From: Rothia nasimurium
Lineage (GTDB): Bacteria; Actinomycetota; Actinomycetes; Actinomycetales; Micrococcaceae
DNA: 64,000 bases
Reading direction: 5' to 3'
Assembly: GCF_928392795.1 (NCBI RefSeq)
Contig: NZ_CAKMTJ010000002.1
Span: forward strand, 124,001 to 188,000
In this document: piece by piece, positions 51,482 to 62,758 of the stretch
How the letters are laid out: every line of letters begins with the position of its first letter
Position numbering within the stretch: the stretch's first letter is position 1
Notes under the pieces: model-generated
The model's database searches: none
What the model was told of the DNA's origin: nothing
What the model saw: only the letters and a program-made list of their open reading frames with translations
Program-made: the position numbers and the translations under genes

Positions 51482-51557
51482 TGGTTTTCCCAACTCTTGG
51501 TTGTTTCTGTAGAGGTTAGTGGGGTGGAGCTGTCTCATCTGAGAGAATCGAGAGACT

Positions 51558-52178
51558 ATGAAGTCTCAGTATTTGCAGAACCCTCCGGTGACCTTTCGCG
51601 TGAAAACCGCCCCCTTCTATACCTGGTGCGCTGTGCTGGTTGCAGCGAGCGTGCTGGTGGCCTTGGCGGTCAGCGGTGGCTTATCAGCCCTGCTGACCGG
51701 TGGCTGGGGTGTGCTGTGGATGGCTTACACGGTGTGGTACGTGTTAGGCCGGTCCAGCCTGGTAGCTGGTGCCGACGATATCACCATCTACAACCCCTTT
51801 GTGACGCATACGGTCAATTATGCGGCCCTTATCGATGTTTCGACTAAGTACCATCTGACCCTGGTGACTCCCACCAAGCGTTATCAGGCTTTTGGTCTGC
51901 CTTCAAGCGGGATGGTGGCGTCCCTTTCTGCCCACCGTCAGGATCTTGAGCGCCTGCCCGCTATCACCTACGGTGCGGAGCGGTCAGTGCGTGCCTCGGA
52001 CCTGCCGAATTCGGCGGCGGGGGCAGTTGCTTTGGTGTTGCGCGGCTACTGGCAGGAGCTGGTTGAGGACGCTGCCCTTGAGGCGGTTCCGCCCCGGCAG
52101 GAAAGCCGGGTGGACGCCCGTGGGCTGGCTATCTTCGTCCTTCTGCTGATGGCGGCTGTAGGGGGCCTAGTGTTCTAG
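51558..52178 (+). CDS. PH-domain-like membrane protein
   Basis: The 206-residue protein has two N-terminal transmembrane helices (about residues 20-60; WCAVLVAASVLVALAVSGGL), a bacterial PH-like beta domain (ADDITIYNPFVTHTVNYAAL, IDVSTKYHLTLVT) and a C-terminal helix (FVLLLMAAVGGLVF). Function unknown; such proteins are common in Actinobacteria. It is inserted, on the opposite strand, between the peptide transporter permease and ATPase genes. Confidence 0.7.
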   Translation: MKSQYLQNPPVTFRVKTAPFYTWCAVLVAASVLVALAVSGGLSALLTGGWGVLWMAYTVWYVLGRSSLVAGADDITIYNPFVTHTVNYAALIDVSTKYHLTLVTPTKRYQAFGLPSSGMVASLSAHRQDLERLPAITYGAERSVRASDLPNSAAGAVALVLRGYWQELVEDAALEAVPPRQESRVDARGLAIFVLLLMAAVGGLVF

Positions 52179-52224
52179 GCTCCGGGTGAGCCGGGAGGTT
52201 CTGCCTTCTCTATTCGGTTATCAA

Positions 52225-52258
52225 CGAGGCGGTGAGTGCTGGTGCGCTCACCGCCTCG
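52225..52258. terminator. Hairpin between convergent genes
   Basis: CGAGGCGGTGAGTGC-TGGT-GCGCTCACCGCCTCG, between the PH-domain gene and the OppC-like gene. No clear T tract follows, so termination strength is uncertain. Confidence 0.65.
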
Positions 52259-52269
52259 AGCGATGAGAG

Positions 52270-53480
52270 CTACTTGTTCTGGGGTGAGCCCGCTGGGCCG
52301 TCCAGGTCCTGGTCAAGGGAATCTGAGGTGCGGGTGCTGTGCGGGGTCTCTACCTCCGAGGCAATGGAAGCGTGCACGGTGGCGGTGCCAGCTCCGGCAG
52401 CGGCTGCTGCGGGGGCGGCTACAGAACCGTCGATGCCCACACCGTTTTCGGCTGAGTGGGCGGTGCGCTTGGTTGCCTTCTTGGGGTTGAACTTCTTCTG
52501 GCGGGGGTCAAAGGCGTCACGCAGGCCATCGCCCACAAAGTTGACGGCCAGTGAAATCACCAGGATGAAGAGGCCGGGGAACCAGAAGAGCCAGGGGCGG
52601 GTGGAGAAGGCTGACTGGTTAGCTGAAATCAGTGAACCCAGCGACCAGTCGGGGGCCTTAATACCGAAGCCCAGGTAGGAGAGCGCGGTCTCGGTCAGAA
52701 TGGCGGAGCTCATCATCAGCGACACGTTCACGGTGACCACGCCGATGGCGTTGGGCAGGATGTGCTTGAAGATGATGCGCATATCTGAGGCACCTGCCAG
52801 ACGGGCGGCGTCCACGAATTCGCGTTCACGCAGTGAAAGGAATTCCGCGCGCACCAGACGGGCCAGCGATGACCAGAAGAGCAGACCCACGACCACACCG
52901 AACATGATGGTGTTCCAGATGCCGTGGAAGTAGCTACCGGCCAGCTTACCGAGCACGGCGGTCAGCAGCATCAGGGGGATGATGATGACCATGTCGGTAA
53001 AGCGCATGATGACGGCTTCAATCCAGCCGCGGTAGTAGCCTGCCAGGCCACCGAAGAGCACGCCGAGGAAGCCGGCGATGCTGGTAATCAGGATGACCAC
53101 CAGGAAGGTGTTCTGCACACCGCGCATGGTCATGGCGAAGAGGTCACGGCCGGTGGCGTCCTGGCCAAACCAGTGCTGGGCGTTGGGGGCTGCACCGTTC
53201 ACGATGGGGTTCATCTCGGTGTAGTTGTACTTCCACCAGCCGGGGATGGGGCCCACGCCGATGGAGGTGAGGGCCAGCAGGAGCACGGCGACCAGGATAG
53301 CCAGTGAGATGACCGCGCCGGTGTTCTGGCGGAAGCGCTTGCGCACAATCTGGCCCTGGGTCTTACCCACGGACTCCTGGGCGCGGATGTCGACGTTGGT
53401 TTCGACGGAGCGCAGGGCGGTGGTCTCGGTGGTGGGCTCCTTAGCGGGCCCTGAGCTGAGGTTCTTGTCGTTGGTGCTCA

Positions 53481-53481
<1 letters not shown>
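52270..53481 (-). CDS. Peptide ABC transporter permease (OppC/DppC)
   Basis: The 403-residue permease carries an N-terminal ~60-residue cytosolic stretch, then GAVISLAILVAVLLLALTSI and six helices with the motif EREFVDAARLAGASDMRIIF before HILPNAIGVVTV. PDWSLGSLISANQSAF is also typical. A ~70-residue Ala/Thr-rich C-terminal tail is extra. Its ATG overlaps the oppB stop (TAATG). It forms the channel with the gene at 53481-55013. Confidence 0.92.
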
Positions 53482-55013
<1,532 letters not shown>

Positions 55014-55077
55014 GATGAATCCTGATGGGTAGGGGAGCACACCCTGGGAATAGGAGGGTGCTCTCAAAACAGCCAGA

Positions 55078-55105
55078 GGCGCGGACGCTCGTGAGCGTCC
55101 GCGCC
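55078..55105. terminator. Intercistronic hairpin after the peptide-binding protein gene
   Basis: GGCGCGGACGCTC-GT-GAGCGTCCGCGCC, a perfect 13-base stem between the binding-protein gene and the permease genes. It probably stabilises the binding-protein mRNA or reduces read-through so that more binding protein than permease is made. Confidence 0.7.
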
Positions 55106-55163
55106 GTAGGGCAGTTACAGATTGTTAGTTGCCATCTGTAGCGTGACTAGAGCGTAACTGTAC

Positions 55164-56918
55164 TTACTCTGCGATGTCCCACTCTTCGATGTTCCAGGTC
55201 AGGGGCTGCTGACCGGGCTTGGGCTGCACACCGGTGATGGTGTCCGAAACCGAGGTAACAGCGATGGACTGGAAGAGGGGCAGACCGTAGCCGTCCTTGA
55301 ACAGTTCGCCGTCTGCCTGCATCTTCAGTTCTTCGATGCGAGCGGTGTCGGTGGTGGTCATGATTTCATCGGCTGCTGCGTCAACGGTTGCGTTGGAGTA
55401 GCCGGTGAAGTTGGAGGATGAACCGGTCTTGAAGATCTGGCCCAGTGAGGAGTTACCTACACCTGAGGAAACCCAGCCGAAGATGGATGCCTCGTAGTCG
55501 CCACCGCCCAGCAGAGATGACCACTGCTCGCTACCGGCGTCAACAACCACGAAGCCTGCCTTCTCAGCGGATTCCTTGATCATCTGGAAGGAGTTGATGC
55601 GGTTGGGGTTCTTGTTGTTGTAGAGGATACGGATGGTGGGGGTCTGGCCGCCCAGCAGTTCCTTAGCCTTCTCGATGTTGGCGTCCATGTCGTCTGAGGG
55701 GTACTCAGAGGAGTTGTTGGACTCAACAGTCTTGGCGTAGTTCTCAGCGTCGGAAGCTACGTAGAGCTGGGAGTTCAGAACCTGAGCATCGGCGTCCATG
55801 GGCTTGATGAGCTTGTCGACGATGTCCTGGCGGGGAACGGTCAGCAGGAAGGCCTTACGGACGTTCTCGTCAGCGAAGGGTGAGCCTTCCTTGACGTTCA
55901 GATCCAGGTGGTCGTAAGCCTGGTCGGGCTGGGTCTCGGTTACAACGCCGCTCAGAGCTTCCAGCTGGGAGACGGTGTCGATGGAGGCCTGGGGGGCAAC
56001 AGCGTTGACTTCGCCGTTCTGCAGAGCCTGAATCTGAGTTGCAACGTCGCCCTGTACCTTGAGCACAACCTCGTTGATGGCGGGCTTCTTGTCACCCTGG
56101 TAGTTGGGGTTGGCGGTCAGGGTCACTGACTGGTTCTCTTCAACAGCGGTGACCAGGTAGGGGCCGTTGCCCACGGTCAGAGCTTCGTTGGAAGGCATGG
56201 TGGTGGTGTTGTAGCCGGTGTTCCAAGCGTCTGCGATCTTGCGCAGGTTCTCGTTCTCTTCACCGGGGGTAGCGGTCTCGATGGCCTCGATGAGCTCGTC
56301 TTCGGTCATACCGGCCAGCTCAGCAACAACGTGGGCAGGCTTGTCGATGTCGTAAGCGATTTCCCAGTCAGCGAAAGCCTTGGGGTAGGTGAAGGAGATG
56401 GAACGGCCGTCTTCGCTCACAACGGGGACCTCTGCGCCGCCGAGGCCAGCGGTTTCACCTGCGAAGTCGAAGTAGGTGAGTTCGCCGTCTTCGCTGTCGA
56501 AGTGGCCTGACTGAGCAGCCCATGCCAGGAGCAGGTCGCCCTTGTCGATGTCGTTGCCATCTGACCACTTCTGGTCGTCGTTGACCTTGTAGTCAACCTT
56601 GATGCCTTCGCCCTCTTCAGTCATGGAGTAGGTGCCGAACCACTCGTTGTGGCGGATGTCGAAGGTGTTGGTGATGGTGTAGAAGCCACGGTTGGTCATC
56701 TGGGCGATGATGCCGTTAGTGTCTGAGTTACCTTCAGCGGTGCCTACGTTCAGTGAGGAGAAAACGTTGGTGATAGCAATTGAAACTGACTTGTCTGAGG
56801 CAGCTGCGTCGGAGCCTGAGGTGCTGGAGGCGCCGGTGTCGGAGCTGGCGCAGGCTGAGAGAGCCAGGGCAGCTACAGCTGAGAGGCCGAGAGCTGAGGA
56901 AATGCGGGTCTTGCGCAT
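55164..56918 (-). CDS. Peptide ABC transporter substrate-binding lipoprotein (family 5)
   Basis: From ATG 56918, after AAGGAGA, the protein has 584 residues. The lipoprotein signal is MRKTRISSALGLSAVAALAL then SACASS. Family-5 features are KVNDDQKWSDGNDIDKGDLL, ALTVGNGPYLVTAVEENQSV, NPNYQGDKKPAINEVVLKV and FADENVRKAFLLTVPRQDIV. It captures oligopeptides at the cell surface for the Opp system and heads that operon. A longer frame upstream lacks a signal peptide and start signal. Confidence 0.92.
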   Translation of the reverse strand: MRKTRISSALGLSAVAALALSACASSDTGASSTSGSDAAASDKSVSIAITNVFSSLNVGTAEGNSDTNGIIAQMTNRGFYTITNTFDIRHNEWFGTYSMTEEGEGIKVDYKVNDDQKWSDGNDIDKGDLLLAWAAQSGHFDSEDGELTYFDFAGETAGLGGAEVPVVSEDGRSISFTYPKAFADWEIAYDIDKPAHVVAELAGMTEDELIEAIETATPGEENENLRKIADAWNTGYNTTTMPSNEALTVGNGPYLVTAVEENQSVTLTANPNYQGDKKPAINEVVLKVQGDVATQIQALQNGEVNAVAPQASIDTVSQLEALSGVVTETQPDQAYDHLDLNVKEGSPFADENVRKAFLLTVPRQDIVDKLIKPMDADAQVLNSQLYVASDAENYAKTVESNNSSEYPSDDMDANIEKAKELLGGQTPTIRILYNNKNPNRINSFQMIKESAEKAGFVVVDAGSEQWSSLLGGGDYEASIFGWVSSGVGNSSLGQIFKTGSSSNFTGYSNATVDAAADEIMTTTDTARIEELKMQADGELFKDGYGLPLFQSIAVTSVSDTITGVQPKPGQQPLTWNIEEWDIAE

Positions 56919-57171
56919 TGGTGTCTCCTTGCTGAAAAGGGGAAATGTATGTTGTGGTCCGCGATCTTCACCCTGTGTGTGCGGGGGTGGCGGGAGCCTC
57001 CCCAGCTCTTGGGTGTGGTGAGTCACACGATGTGTAATGTATATACTAGGTCACTTTCGGGGAGCTGCGCCACAAAAACCCCTGTTTATATGTAAAACTC
57101 TTCAAAAAAATGTAAAAAGTACGTTACAGCGTCGTATTAGCTCATGAAGTGGCGCAGCTTTCCTTCTTCTG

Positions 57172-57651
57172 CTAGCGCTGGATGGTGCGCACCATATGCA
57201 CGTGCTCGATACCAGCCTCAAGGTAGGGTTCGCCTACAATTTCAAAGCCTGCCGCCCCGTAATAGCCCTCAGCCAGGTAGGCCTGGGCACTAATAGAGAT
57301 ACGTTCAGCCTCGGTCTTCTCTTCAATCCAGGCTAGGGCCTCGTTCAGTAGGCGGCGTCCCAGGCCGGTGCCGCGGGCGTCCGGATGTACTGCCACCCGC
57401 CCCAGCGTCCACGCGCCGGGATCCGCCGGGTGGGCGTCGTCAGAGAAAGTGGCCAGGTCAAAGAGACGCAGGTAGGCCAGTACTTCGCCGCGCTCGTTGG
57501 CGTGGAAGAAGTGCAGGGCCTGCCGGTCTGCCCGGTCGATTTCGTTCTCTTCGGTAATCTTCTGGCCCACCACAAAGACCAGCCCGCGTAGCAGGTAAAT
57601 CTCGTTGAGTTCATCAAGAGTCAGGTCATAAAAGGATTTCACGGTAAACAT
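57172..57651 (-). CDS. GNAT family N-acetyltransferase, ElaA-like
   Basis: The 159-residue protein has the ElaA pattern: LDELNEIYLLRGLVFVVGQK at the N-terminus, then ALHFFHANERGEVLAYLRLF, and motif A WTLGRVAVHPDARGTGLGRR. ISISAQAYLAEGYYGAAGFE ends the fold. Substrate unknown. It is monocistronic. The spacer upstream of it toward the PTS gene holds the PTS terminator. Confidence 0.88.
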   Translation of the reverse strand: MFTVKSFYDLTLDELNEIYLLRGLVFVVGQKITEENEIDRADRQALHFFHANERGEVLAYLRLFDLATFSDDAHPADPGAWTLGRVAVHPDARGTGLGRRLLNEALAWIEEKTEAERISISAQAYLAEGYYGAAGFEIVGEPYLEAGIEHVHMVRTIQR

Positions 57652-57726
57652 ACAGTCATTCTAAAACCCGTTGAACTGCGCTTATTACCGGGCAGTAACT
57701 ATGAGATTTGCTTAAAGGCATAGAAA

Positions 57727-57764
57727 GCCGCCCCGCACCGTCCGGAAGGACGATGCGGGGCGGC
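57727..57764 (-). terminator. Terminator of the beta-glucoside PTS gene
   Basis: GCCGCCCCGCATCGTCC-TTCC-GGACGGTGCGGGGCGGC on the reverse strand, followed by TTTCTATG, 20 bases after the PTS stop codon. Confidence 0.88.
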
Positions 57765-57784
57765 ACACCTAGGCTGCGGCGGGA

Positions 57785-59887
57785 TTACTTGGTGGTAACC
57801 TTCAGCAGCTCAGAGCCGGGCTGGACGGCGCCGGTAGCGCCCTCAACCTCAGCGAAGCGGTTGGTATTGGTGACCAGAACGGGGGTTACCAGGGAGTAGC
57901 CGGCGTTCTTGATGATCTCGGGGTCGAAGGTCAGCAGGATGTCGCCGGGATTGACGCGCTGGCCCTTTTCAACCTTCACATCGAAGCCTTCGCCGTTCAG
58001 GTTGACGGTGTCGATACCTACGTGAATGAGCAGTTCTACACCGTTGTCGAGCTTCAGGCCGATAGCGTGGCCGGAAGGCATGGTGACGGAGACCTTGCCG
58101 GCGGCGGGGGCTACCACGGTGTTGCCGGTGGGGACGATGGCGGCACCCTTGCCGAGCTTTTCGGCGGCAAAGATGGGGTCGGGGGTCTCAGACAGGGGAA
58201 CTGCCTGGCCTTCGAGGGGGGATGCCATGGTCAGGACGGTGCCTGCTGCGGGTGCTGCTGCCTCTTCAGCGGCCCAGGGGGTAGCTGAGGTGGTGGCGGC
58301 GTCCGCTTCGTTGCGAACCTCGGTGGCTGCGGGGGTAGCTGCCTCGGCAGCGGACTCGCCGATGCCGGTTTCTGCAACGGCTGCGGCCTTGGCGGCAGCT
58401 TCAGCCTTCTGGTCCTTGGACTCGTAGCCGAAGATCAGTACACCTGCCATAGCGCCGAAGAAGGCGATGGCCAGACCAATCATGTAGAGGTACCAGGGCT
58501 GCATTGCGGGGATAGAAATCAGCGAGGTGAAGGCGAAGGCGTAGGACTTAACACCCAGGGCTGAGATGGTAGCACCACCGATGATGGCGGGAACCAGAAT
58601 CAGGGGGAAGACACGCTTGTAGCGCAGGACGATGCCGTAGAGGGAGGGCTCGGAGATGCCACCGAGCAGACCCGAGGCGGCCGCACCGACAGCGGTCTGG
58701 CGCAGTTCCTTGTTGCGGCGAGCCACAATAGCAACACCGGTGACAACGCCGAAGACGGCGAAGTTGTAGGCGCCCATGGGGGACTGGATGAAGTCCACGC
58801 CGTCGGTCTGCAGGTTGTTAATCATGACGGCGTTCAGGGGCCAGTGCAGACCCAGGGGAACCATGAAGAGGTAGAGACCGGCGATGAGGCCACCGACCAG
58901 CCAGGGGGCGATTTCGTTGACGCCGCCGATGAAGTCAGAGATAGCCAGAGCGAACTTGATGCCGATGGGGCCGATGAGGAAGGCGGTCAGGGGCACCAGA
59001 ATCATGACGGAGAGCATGGGCACGAAGACCATGTGCAGCATGGTGGGGATGACCTTCTTCAGGAAGCGCTCCAGGGGAGCCAGCAGAGCTGCTGCGAAGA
59101 GGGGCGGGAAGATCTGGCCGGTGTAGTTCATGACGTACAGGGGCAGGTCAAGACCCAGGAAGGGGACGCGGACGACGCCGTCCACTGCGATGTCTGCAAA
59201 GCCCTGGAAGGTGCCGGTCATGAGGGCTGCGGGGATAGCCGCACCGACCCACATGTTGGCGCCCAGGCGCTTAGCTGCGGTTGCGCCCAGCATGATGGGC
59301 ATGAACTGCAGGACTGACAGGGAGGCTGCCAGCATGATGAACCAGAAGGGGAAGGCTGCGCGCCATTCGTTGAGCATGGCGGCTGCGGCATCGGCGTCGG
59401 CCAGGCGGGGGCCGTTGACGATGTCGATGTTAACGACCTGACCGGTGAGGTCGGTGTACTGACCGAAGTAGCCCAGCTGCTGCAGGAAGACGATCAGGGT
59501 CAGAATCATAGAGGTGCCCAGCAGCGCCCAGAGGATGGGGCGGAAGGAGTCTGAGAGCACGTCGAAGACGCGGGTCAGGGCGCCGGCCTTCTTCTCGTCG
59601 GTAGCTACGGCACCCTTGGAGGCGCTTTCACCGACGGAGCCCATGCCGGGCAACTTGACCATTTCGTTGTAGACCGATTCGACCTTGTCGCCGAGGACGA
59701 CCTGGGTCTGGCCGGACTGCTCGATGATGGAGAGCACACCGGGGATGTTTTCGATTTTGGTGCGGTCGATGGCGCTGTTGGACTTGGGGGTCACGCGCAG
59801 GCGGGTGGCGCAGTGGGTAAAGTGCGAGATGTTCTCGGGGCCGCCCAGGCCTTCGAGAATCTTTTCGCCCATCTGTGAGTTGTTCAC
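57785..59887 (-). CDS. bglP: PTS beta-glucoside-type transporter subunit IIBCA
   Basis: The 700-residue protein has an EIIB domain with phosphorylated Cys26 in FTHCATRLRV, an EIIC channel (about residues 105-480, about ten helices; MPIMLGATAAKRLGANMWVG and SGLLGGISEPSLYGIVLRYK). An Ala-rich linker and a C-terminal EIIA domain with the active His near residue 622 in ELLIHVGIDTVNL complete it. It imports and phosphorylates a beta-glucoside or similar sugar. A LicT/BglG-type RAT and overlapping terminator stand upstream, so expression should depend on an antiterminator protein encoded elsewhere. No phospho-glucosidase is adjacent. Confidence 0.92.
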   Translation of the reverse strand: MNNSQMGEKILEGLGGPENISHFTHCATRLRVTPKSNSAIDRTKIENIPGVLSIIEQSGQTQVVLGDKVESVYNEMVKLPGMGSVGESASKGAVATDEKKAGALTRVFDVLSDSFRPILWALLGTSMILTLIVFLQQLGYFGQYTDLTGQVVNIDIVNGPRLADADAAAAMLNEWRAAFPFWFIMLAASLSVLQFMPIMLGATAAKRLGANMWVGAAIPAALMTGTFQGFADIAVDGVVRVPFLGLDLPLYVMNYTGQIFPPLFAAALLAPLERFLKKVIPTMLHMVFVPMLSVMILVPLTAFLIGPIGIKFALAISDFIGGVNEIAPWLVGGLIAGLYLFMVPLGLHWPLNAVMINNLQTDGVDFIQSPMGAYNFAVFGVVTGVAIVARRNKELRQTAVGAAASGLLGGISEPSLYGIVLRYKRVFPLILVPAIIGGATISALGVKSYAFAFTSLISIPAMQPWYLYMIGLAIAFFGAMAGVLIFGYESKDQKAEAAAKAAAVAETGIGESAAEAATPAATEVRNEADAATTSATPWAAEEAAAPAAGTVLTMASPLEGQAVPLSETPDPIFAAEKLGKGAAIVPTGNTVVAPAAGKVSVTMPSGHAIGLKLDNGVELLIHVGIDTVNLNGEGFDVKVEKGQRVNPGDILLTFDPEIIKNAGYSLVTPVLVTNTNRFAEVEGATGAVQPGSELLKVTTK

Positions 59888-59933
59888 GGGTGGAACCTTA
59901 CTGGTGTGTACGGACTGCTAGCGGGTTCTTAAG

Positions 59934-60052
59934 ACGAAAAAGACCCGAGTTGCCTATCGAACCGTGTGCCCTGATGCGGGTAGACGGGTGCTCATGGAAG
60001 CGGCGTGGGCGCGGGTGCACCGGTGCCGTATGAGCTGATAGCAACTCAGGTC
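59934..60052 (-). terminator. Leader terminator of the PTS gene (antitermination target)
   Basis: On the reverse strand GACCTGAGTTGCTATC (60052-60037) pairs with GATAGGCAACTCGGGTC (59958-59942), followed by TTTTTCGTCTT. The loop is about 78 bases and contains further pairing. Its 5' arm overlaps the 3' end of the RAT, the classical arrangement for BglG/LicT control. Confidence 0.8.
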
Positions 60053-60077
60053 TTGCCTGCTGAACCAGTAACAATCC
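60049..60077 (-). promoter_or_regulatory. Ribonucleic antiterminator (RAT) for a BglG/LicT protein
   Basis: The reverse strand reads GGATTGTTACTGGTTCAGCA then GGCAAGACC. The known RAT consensus begins GGATTGTTACTG and ends GCAGGCAAAACC, so nearly all conserved positions match. Binding by an antiterminator would block the terminator at 59934-60052 and switch on bglP when its sugar is present. Confidence 0.87.
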
Positions 60078-60141
60078 TGATGATTGACTACATAGAGTGT
60101 GGGGTGTGAACCCCGTTCGTGGTCAAGCGTACTCCCTGAGG

Positions 60142-62664
60142 TTAGCCCTGTGCAAGTACCTGGGGGTGTTTGGCTCGCAGCCAGGCGGTGTGCAGGCGCA
60201 GGTTGATTTCGATAGCTAGGCAGCCCAGAGCGGCTGAGCCTAGGGTGGCTAGTAAGTATGCCCCGGTAGGAATGGTGAACTGGTGGTACCAGAGCGAGGG
60301 CGGGAGTAGGAGAACCAGGGCCAGCCCGGCGTACATGGCCGCCACGATAGCCAGGCGGACGCCGCGCACGGGCCGTACTACGGTGGTGATGTTGTAGATG
60401 CCCATGAGTACAAGGGCGATGAAGGTGGCGGTCTGAATTTCCGCTGTCGCCACCCCAGCGAGAGCGTGCCCGTAGCCGTTGACGAAGACCAGTACCGCTG
60501 TGATGATAACGGCTGCCGGTAGGGCATAGTGCAGGGCCCTGCCCAAGAAGCCGCTGACGTAGCGGCGGGTGTTAGGCAGCATGGTCAGGAAGAAGGCGGG
60601 GCCACCTACAATGAGCAGGTCGGCGGTAGAGTACTGACGCGGCAGGAAGGGGAACTGCCAGCAGAGCACGCCCAGGGTGAGACCCAGCAGGATAGCGAAG
60701 GCAGTCTTGGTGAGGAAGAGGTTGGTGACCCGCTCGATATTGGCGATAATCTTGCGCCCCTCGGCGAGTACACCGGGTAGGCGGTCAAAGCGTCCGTCGA
60801 GAAGCACTAGGCGCGATACTGCCTTGGTGGCAGGCGCTGCGTTGCCCATGGCGATGCCCAGGTCGGCGTGCTTGAGGGCCAGGGCGTCGTTGATGCCGTC
60901 ACCGGTCATCGCTACTACGTGCCCGGCCTCGCGCAGACCCAGCACCATGTTCTTCTTCTGTTCGGGGGAGACCCGACCAAAGACGGCGTGGGTTCGGGCA
61001 GCCTCTACCAGCTCAGGGCCAGATTCGGGCAGGGTTGAGGCATCGACCGCACCGGCTGAGACGTCCATACCGGCGGCTGCCGCTGCGGCCGCTACCGTGC
61101 GGGGGTTATCGCCAGAGAAGACCTTCAGGTCGATGCCCTGGCTTCTGAAGTAGGCCAGGGTTTCGGGGGCCTCGGAGCGTACCTGCTCACGGAAAATCAC
61201 GAGCACCTGGGGCTCAAGGCCAGCAGGAACCCGGGTGGCTACCTTGCCGGAAGGCTCGCGCAGAAGGGCGGGGGCGTGGGCCAGCACCAGCACACGCAGC
61301 CCGCTCTCGGCTAGCTCACCGGCTAGGTCGCGGGCAGCAGAGCCCTCGGGTAAAAGTGCCTCGGGGGCACCGAGTAGCCAGGCGCCGGTGCCCGTGAACT
61401 CTACACCGCTAAAGCGCAGGGCAGATGAGAAGGGCAGGACGCCGGTGGCAGCCGGAGCGCTAGCACCGGCAGGGGCTGCGGCGCCCGCTGCTTCAGCAAA
61501 GGGCTCTTTCAGGGCAGCCGCGGTGGGGTTGGCGTTCTGGTCGGCTCCCAGCCAACCCAGGGCGGCAGCCCAGCCATCCTTAACTCGGGAAGCGGCGGCG
61601 GCGTCCTGATGCCCGGTCTCTGCCCAGAGCACCTGCCCGGTCAGGGAGCGAACCGAATCAAAGCGCACCCCGCCCTCGGTCAGGGTTCCGGTCTTATCGA
61701 AGCAGACGGTATCAACGCGGGCCAGCACCTCAACGGCGGGCTGCTCCTGAATCAGCACCTCGGTGCGGGCCAGCTTAACCGATGCCACGGCAAAGGAAAT
61801 CGTGGTCATCAGGGCCAGGCCCTGGGGAATCATGGAGGCCACCGACGAGACAGAGGTAATCAGGGCATCACGCCAGGCCCCTGAATCAAGGGCCAGCTGC
61901 CAGCCGCCAGCGGCCTGCATCTGCCCGTTGAGCACAATCGCGATAATGGGAACCAGGGCCCAGGTAATCCAGGTGACCACCCGTTCCATACCCGCCCGGA
62001 GCTCCGAATGGATGGTGGTGAACTGGCGGGCTTCGGCCGTAATTTTCGCGGCGCGGGAGGTAGCCCCCACCGCCGTCAGCCGCACCTTGCCCGACCCGCC
62101 GATCACGGATGAAGCCGACAGGACGCCGTCCCCCGGTACCTTACCGACGGGGTCGTTTTCGCCGGTGAGCAGGGATTCATCAAGGTCCAGGCCGTCGCTG
62201 GTGAGCACCACGGCGTCGGCAGGAACCTGGTCCCCGCGCTTGAGCAGCACAACGTCGTCAAGAACCAGCTCATCGAGGGCAACCGGCACCAGTTTGCCGT
62301 CGCGTAGGGCGGTGGCGGGGTCGCGGCGTAGCAGGGCAATGCGATCCAGCTGACGCTTCGCCGAGAACTCCTGGGTGAAGCCGATGACCACGTTGGCAAT
62401 AGCAGCCAAAAGGAAAAGGGTATCGAGCCAGGAACCCACCAGAATCACCGCCAGCCCGCAGAGCCCCAACACCAGGTTAAACATGGTGAACAGGTGGGTG
62501 CGGATAATGGTCGCGGTAGAGCGGGAGGTCGCATTATTCTGCGTATTCACTAACCCAGCAGAGGTGCGTTCAGCGACCTGCTCGCTGGTGAGCCCACCGG
62601 CCTCAAGGACGCTATTTGGAGGGGTACTCACATTCACGCGGTGGGCAGGCGCGGTGTGAGACAT
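60142..62664 (-). CDS. ctpE: P-type ATPase, CtpE-like (cation-translocating)
   Basis: The 840-residue pump has the P-type core: DESLLTGENDPVGK in the actuator domain, phosphorylation site CFDKTGTLTEGG, and hinge VAMTGDGINDALALKHADLG then IAMGNA. About ten hydrophobic segments are seen; no N-terminal metal-binding CxxC domain. Layout and TIIRTHLFTMFNLVLG near the N-terminus resemble mycobacterial CtpE, a calcium-uptake P-type ATPase. Ion specificity is not certain. The nucleotide-binding region has an Ala/Pro-rich insert near residues 395-415. It is monocistronic. Confidence 0.88.
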   Translation of the reverse strand: MSHTAPAHRVNVSTPPNSVLEAGGLTSEQVAERTSAGLVNTQNNATSRSTATIIRTHLFTMFNLVLGLCGLAVILVGSWLDTLFLLAAIANVVIGFTQEFSAKRQLDRIALLRRDPATALRDGKLVPVALDELVLDDVVLLKRGDQVPADAVVLTSDGLDLDESLLTGENDPVGKVPGDGVLSASSVIGGSGKVRLTAVGATSRAAKITAEARQFTTIHSELRAGMERVVTWITWALVPIIAIVLNGQMQAAGGWQLALDSGAWRDALITSVSSVASMIPQGLALMTTISFAVASVKLARTEVLIQEQPAVEVLARVDTVCFDKTGTLTEGGVRFDSVRSLTGQVLWAETGHQDAAAASRVKDGWAAALGWLGADQNANPTAAALKEPFAEAAGAAAPAGASAPAATGVLPFSSALRFSGVEFTGTGAWLLGAPEALLPEGSAARDLAGELAESGLRVLVLAHAPALLREPSGKVATRVPAGLEPQVLVIFREQVRSEAPETLAYFRSQGIDLKVFSGDNPRTVAAAAAAAGMDVSAGAVDASTLPESGPELVEAARTHAVFGRVSPEQKKNMVLGLREAGHVVAMTGDGINDALALKHADLGIAMGNAAPATKAVSRLVLLDGRFDRLPGVLAEGRKIIANIERVTNLFLTKTAFAILLGLTLGVLCWQFPFLPRQYSTADLLIVGGPAFFLTMLPNTRRYVSGFLGRALHYALPAAVIITAVLVFVNGYGHALAGVATAEIQTATFIALVLMGIYNITTVVRPVRGVRLAIVAAMYAGLALVLLLPPSLWYHQFTIPTGAYLLATLGSAALGCLAIEINLRLHTAWLRAKHPQVLAQG

Positions 62665-62758
62665 AGGGGCTCCTTGGGGCGTCGGGCGGGGTGAAACTAG
62701 TACCCAGTCTAGTGGGAGAAGCTATAGGTGCACGTCCGTCTCAAGGATGAAAACTACC

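Noticed and set aside
57785..59887. Naming the PTS gene as the trehalose transporter partner of treC
   Set aside because: The RAT and leader terminator are of the BglG/LicT beta-glucoside type and the gene is 47 kb from treC, so a beta-glucoside role is the better reading.
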